DNA of 64,000 nucleotides from Paraburkholderia sediminicola (GTDB taxonomy: Bacteria > Pseudomonadota > Gammaproteobacteria > Burkholderiales > Burkholderiaceae): assembly GCF_902859805.1 (NCBI RefSeq), contig NZ_CADIKC010000001.1, positions 1 through 64,000 on the forward strand. The letters run 5' to 3'. The notes under the pieces were generated by a model, which saw only the letters and a list, made by a program, of their open reading frames with translations, was not told the DNA's origin and did no database searches. Each line of letters begins with the position of its first letter. The stretch's first letter is position 1. The translations under genes and the position numbers were made by a program. Shown here in pieces: positions 61,494-64,000 of this stretch.

Positions 61494-62495
61494 TCAGCTT
61501 TTCAACGCGGCATTAAACACTGGCGCGAGCCCGGTACTGTCGAGCAAATTGCTGAATTCACCGAGCCGTTTGTGCAGATACGCCGGCACATCGACATCCG
61601 CGTAATCGTAGAAGCCACGTTTATCGCGCAGGCCATCGCGGCCTTCCCGCATGTTGTCGCTGACGATCGTGGCGGGCAGGAAGCGTGGATCGATCGCCCG
61701 CGCCAGGTAGTGCGACGCATAGTAGAGGATGTCGCAGCCGCCCCAGTCGATAAATTCGAGCAGACCCAACACGGAAAACCGCAGACCGAAACCCGTACGG
61801 ATAGCCGTATCGATGTCTTCCGCGCTGGCCACGCCCTCCTCGACCATACGCGCGGCCTCGTTCATCGCCAGCGCCTGGATGCGCGGCACGATGTATCCCG
61901 CCGACGGCGCGCACACCACCGGCACCTTGCCGACCCGGCGCAGCAAGGCGACCACGCGCTCAACCGTCTCTTTCGCCGTGGCATCGCTACGACTGACCTC
62001 CACGAGCGGCATCAGATGAGCCGGGTTGAGCCAGTGCGCGTTGAGAAGCCGCCCGGGATGCACGACCACCTGCTGAAGCTCGGTCACGAGAAACGTCGAA
62101 GTAGTCGATGCAAACAACACGTCCGCCCCAGCGTGCTCGCATAGCCAGGCGAACGCGACCTGCTTGGCCTCCATCACTTCCGGCACGGCCTCGAAGACGA
62201 TCTCGCCTTCGGCAAGCCCTTCCCGCGCGCGCTCGCGATCCACAATGACGATGCGCGCCATCGTCTCCGCGGCCTGCGCCTCGGTGAGGCGGCCGAACAC
62301 CACCTGCGTCTGCAACTGCCGCACGATCTCGCCACGCGCGGCGGCCGCAAAGGCGCTACGCGCTGCCGGGTCGCGCTCCTTGAAGTCGATCAGCGTCACG
62401 CGCAGACCGGCATAAGCGAAAGCCAGCGCGATCCCCTGCCCCATCCGCCCCGCACCGAGGATATGAACGTGCTGGATCTCGACGGCTGCGCTCAT
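61494..62495 (-). CDS. 3-Hydroxyacyl-CoA-dehydrogenase-like NAD-dependent dehydrogenase
   Basis: A 333-residue enzyme of the 3-hydroxyacyl-CoA dehydrogenase family. The NAD fold is VHILGAGRMGQGIALAFAYAG, the catalytic-type blocks are FASTTSTFLVTELQ and NAHWLNPAHLMPLVEV (the catalytic His), followed by the C-terminal helical domain. Carnitine dehydrogenase and gulonate dehydrogenase share this fold, so the substrate is open. Its ATG overlaps the stop of the opine-dehydrogenase-like gene, which suggests one pathway. Confidence 0.83.
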   Translation of the reverse strand: MSAAVEIQHVHILGAGRMGQGIALAFAYAGLRVTLIDFKERDPAARSAFAAAARGEIVRQLQTQVVFGRLTEAQAAETMARIVIVDRERAREGLAEGEIVFEAVPEVMEAKQVAFAWLCEHAGADVLFASTTSTFLVTELQQVVVHPGRLLNAHWLNPAHLMPLVEVSRSDATAKETVERVVALLRRVGKVPVVCAPSAGYIVPRIQALAMNEAARMVEEGVASAEDIDTAIRTGFGLRFSVLGLLEFIDWGGCDILYYASHYLARAIDPRFLPATIVSDNMREGRDGLRDKRGFYDYADVDVPAYLHKRLGEFSNLLDSTGLAPVFNAALKS

Positions 62496-63598
62496 TGGTT
62501 GAAACCCCGTTCGAGCAAGGCCGTCATCGCCTCACGTGAAAGCGACGCAAGGCCCAGCCGCTCGAGCGTGCGGCCTTCGCCGTACAGGTCGCGCTCCGAC
62601 ACCGCGCTCGCCAGATTCAGCAGACCTTCGGCGACGGGCGTCGGCACGCCGGCCCAGCGTCCCGCCGAAACAAGAAACGACAACCCGAGCCGCGTATCTT
62701 CGAGCATATAGCGATGCGTCTTCAGATCGATGTCCTCGCGCCAGTCGCCGCTATCGGTCAGCTTGCCGTGTGCGCCGCGGCCGTACATCCACTCGTCGCC
62801 CTCGCTCGCGTAGTGGTCGGCGAGCGGAAAATGCGGCGCACCGTAGCCGAGGGCCTCGCGTACCGCCATCCGTTCGGCGTCGAGCACGCTCGTCACGCGG
62901 CGGATCGACGGTTGCGTGCCTTCGTTGTGGATGTCCCAGGCGTCGAAGTGCTCGAGCGGTCCCGCGTTCATCATAATCAACGGCGGGTGGATTACCGGTC
63001 CCGCGTTCATCAGGGCGCCGCTCAGCGCATCCTCAATCGGTTCGACCGATGGATAAGCCTCCTGCAGCACCTGAACCGCCCACGTCGCAAACCGTGCGGG
63101 AAAGACGCCGCTCGGCAGACGCGTGGCGTACGCGCTCACCACCACATTGTCCTCGCCATGTTTGCGTGCGAGGTACGGCAACGTGCCGGTCTCCGCGAAG
63201 GCCACCTCGTGCGCGTTGCCCGCCTCGTGCATCGCCTTCGCGAACACATAGCTGCCGAACGTGCCGGGCGGCAGGAACACCACCTGATGGTCCGCGAGAA
63301 AGGGTGCCAGTTGTGCCGCCAGTGCTTCATGCGTCGTTGAAGGCAGCGGGATCACGATGAGCGCTGCGCCCTGCACCGCTTCCGCCAGGTCGTCGACGAG
63401 ACGGATCGCACCCGGCTGCGCGGCGATCGGCACCCGCCGCTCGCCGCGAAAATCCTTGACCTTGAGCGCGCCAAGTTCGCGCAGCCGCGCCGCGGCGACC
63501 GTATCGCGGCGCCACCACGTCACGTTATGGCCTTTTTCCAGCATGTCGATCACAGCCGCATAGCAGCCGTGGCCCCCGCCCAGTACGCTGACATTCAT
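62492..63598 (-). CDS. Octopine/nopaline-dehydrogenase-family NAD(P)-dependent enzyme
   Basis: A 368-residue enzyme with an N-terminal Rossmann fold (VSVLGGGHGCYAAVIDMLEKGHNVTWWRR) and an all-helical C-terminal domain with MNAGPVIHPPLIMMNAGPLEHF and the catalytic-type His. This is the octopine/nopaline dehydrogenase family, which makes or breaks secondary amines (opines). I chose the ATG at 63598, seven bases after AAGGAG; a GTG lies three bases upstream. First gene of a two-gene unit. Confidence 0.83.
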   Translation of the reverse strand: MNVSVLGGGHGCYAAVIDMLEKGHNVTWWRRDTVAAARLRELGALKVKDFRGERRVPIAAQPGAIRLVDDLAEAVQGAALIVIPLPSTTHEALAAQLAPFLADHQVVFLPPGTFGSYVFAKAMHEAGNAHEVAFAETGTLPYLARKHGEDNVVVSAYATRLPSGVFPARFATWAVQVLQEAYPSVEPIEDALSGALMNAGPVIHPPLIMMNAGPLEHFDAWDIHNEGTQPSIRRVTSVLDAERMAVREALGYGAPHFPLADHYASEGDEWMYGRGAHGKLTDSGDWREDIDLKTHRYMLEDTRLGLSFLVSAGRWAGVPTPVAEGLLNLASAVSERDLYGEGRTLERLGLASLSREAMTALLERGFNQ

Positions 63599-63811
63599 CA
63601 CACTTCTCCTTGTTCGATGATCGTCAGACTACGGGGTCGACGGCACAAAGACGCTTCACAGCGCGCAAGCGGCATTCAAATCCGGCAACTCAATGAGAAC
63701 GCCGTCGCGCGCCTGATGAACAATCGCGCAATCCGGGTCGATCCGTTCTTGCGCGAAAAAAATGGCCATCGCATGATGAGCGCGCTGCCCGCTCCCCGCT
63801 TCGAGGCCCAT
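63599..63811. other. Divergent spacer
   Basis: 213 bp between the opine-dehydrogenase-like gene and a truncated AraC-type gene. No long repeat or clear promoter hexamers are seen. GAGG at 63801-63804 sets the AraC start. Confidence 0.4.
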
Positions 63812-64000
63812 GAATGGAAATCGCGATTTCACGCAGAAACCGTAACCGTCTGATCGCATCGCACGCCCGCGAGGATATCGAGCGGGAAGTCTCACAGGTG
63901 CTCTGTCCGCACCGGATGGAAGTCGCACACCGCGGCCCGCTCAATGCCGAGCTATACGGCGTCGCGCTCCATCAGGCGATGCTCCTCGAACTCCACTACG
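63812..64000 (+). CDS. AraC-type regulator, N-terminal part (cut by window edge)
   Basis: An open frame begins at an ATG seven bases after GAGG and runs without a stop for 63 codons to the edge. The residues HAREDIEREVSQVLCPHRMEV and ALHQAMLLELHY match the N-terminal ligand domain of AraC regulators (pattern CPHRL...L..L..L.YG). The DNA-binding domain would lie beyond the window. It is divergent from the dehydrogenase pair and probably regulates it. Because it is truncated, the call rests on about 60 residues. Confidence 0.6.

Noticed and set aside
63656..63944. Minus-strand frames of 84-90 residues at the right edge
   Set aside because: They lie opposite the start of the AraC-type gene, which has a good ribosome-binding site and family pattern.

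Overview
The window looks like a chromosomal segment of a high-GC betaproteobacterium of the Burkholderiaceae, most likely Paraburkholderia. The basis is codon use, a Burkholderia-type trimeric porin, a DUF3138 outer-membrane protein next to a polyamine transporter, and a repeat module of the type scattered through Burkholderia genomes. This is inference from gene content and cannot be fixed to a species. I saw no rRNA, tRNA or CRISPR array. The only mobile-element trace is the tail of an IS30-type transposase cut by the left edge.

Left part (1-13.5 kb). An IS30 transposase end is followed by about 850 bp of non-coding repeats: two ~110-bp inverted arms around a 10-unit GCCATC array, then a GC-rich hairpin. 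Then come a DUF72 protein, class I DAHP synthase, an HU protein (minus strand), a membrane GGDEF-EAL protein, a DUF899 protein divergent from a LysR regulator, an MFS transporter, an AhpD-like protein, a DedA-rhodanese fusion, and a MarR-MFS pair behind a perfect 46-bp palindrome.

Polyamine region (13.5-30.7 kb). Agmatinase, PuuC and a PuuR-like regulator (minus strand) face PuuD, PuuA, a SpuC-type aminotransferase, a complete PotFGHI ABC transporter, a DUF3138 outer-membrane protein and two PuuB-type oxidases (plus strand). Agmatine would become putrescine. Putrescine would then be broken down either by direct transamination or by the gamma-glutamyl route to GABA. An Lrp-type regulator closes the region.

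N-compound island (30.8-44.5 kb). Two tandem HAD hydrolases and a LysR regulator face a plus-strand unit of porin, DUF3311, sodium:solute symporter, cytosine-deaminase-like amidohydrolase and guanine-deaminase/triazine-hydrolase-like amidohydrolase. A minus-strand pair follows: a bicupin with every ureidoglycine aminohydrolase active-site residue I could check, and a second cytosine-deaminase-like protein. Next is a DUF969-DUF979-DUF2891 unit. Together they look like uptake and stepwise hydrolysis of a cyclic purine-, pyrimidine- or triazine-like compound whose identity is not visible here.

Middle (44.6-47.7 kb). A PRC-barrel protein, and DNA polymerase II carrying a five-copy in-frame 12-bp repeat.

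Aromatic operon (47.9-59.2 kb, minus strand). A LysR gene is followed by eleven closely spaced genes: two-subunit hydroquinone 1,2-dioxygenase, 4-hydroxymuconic semialdehyde dehydrogenase, maleylacetate reductase, a branched-chain-type ABC transporter with its binding protein, hydroxyquinol 1,2-dioxygenase and a lone Rieske ferredoxin. Two ring-cleavage routes meet at maleylacetate, but no hydroxylase that makes either ring substrate is present.

Right end (59.3-64 kb). A quinone-oxidoreductase-like protein, a small conserved protein, an AraC regulator, an overlapping pair (3-hydroxyacyl-CoA-dehydrogenase-like plus opine-dehydrogenase-like), and the first 63 codons of another AraC-type regulator running off the window.
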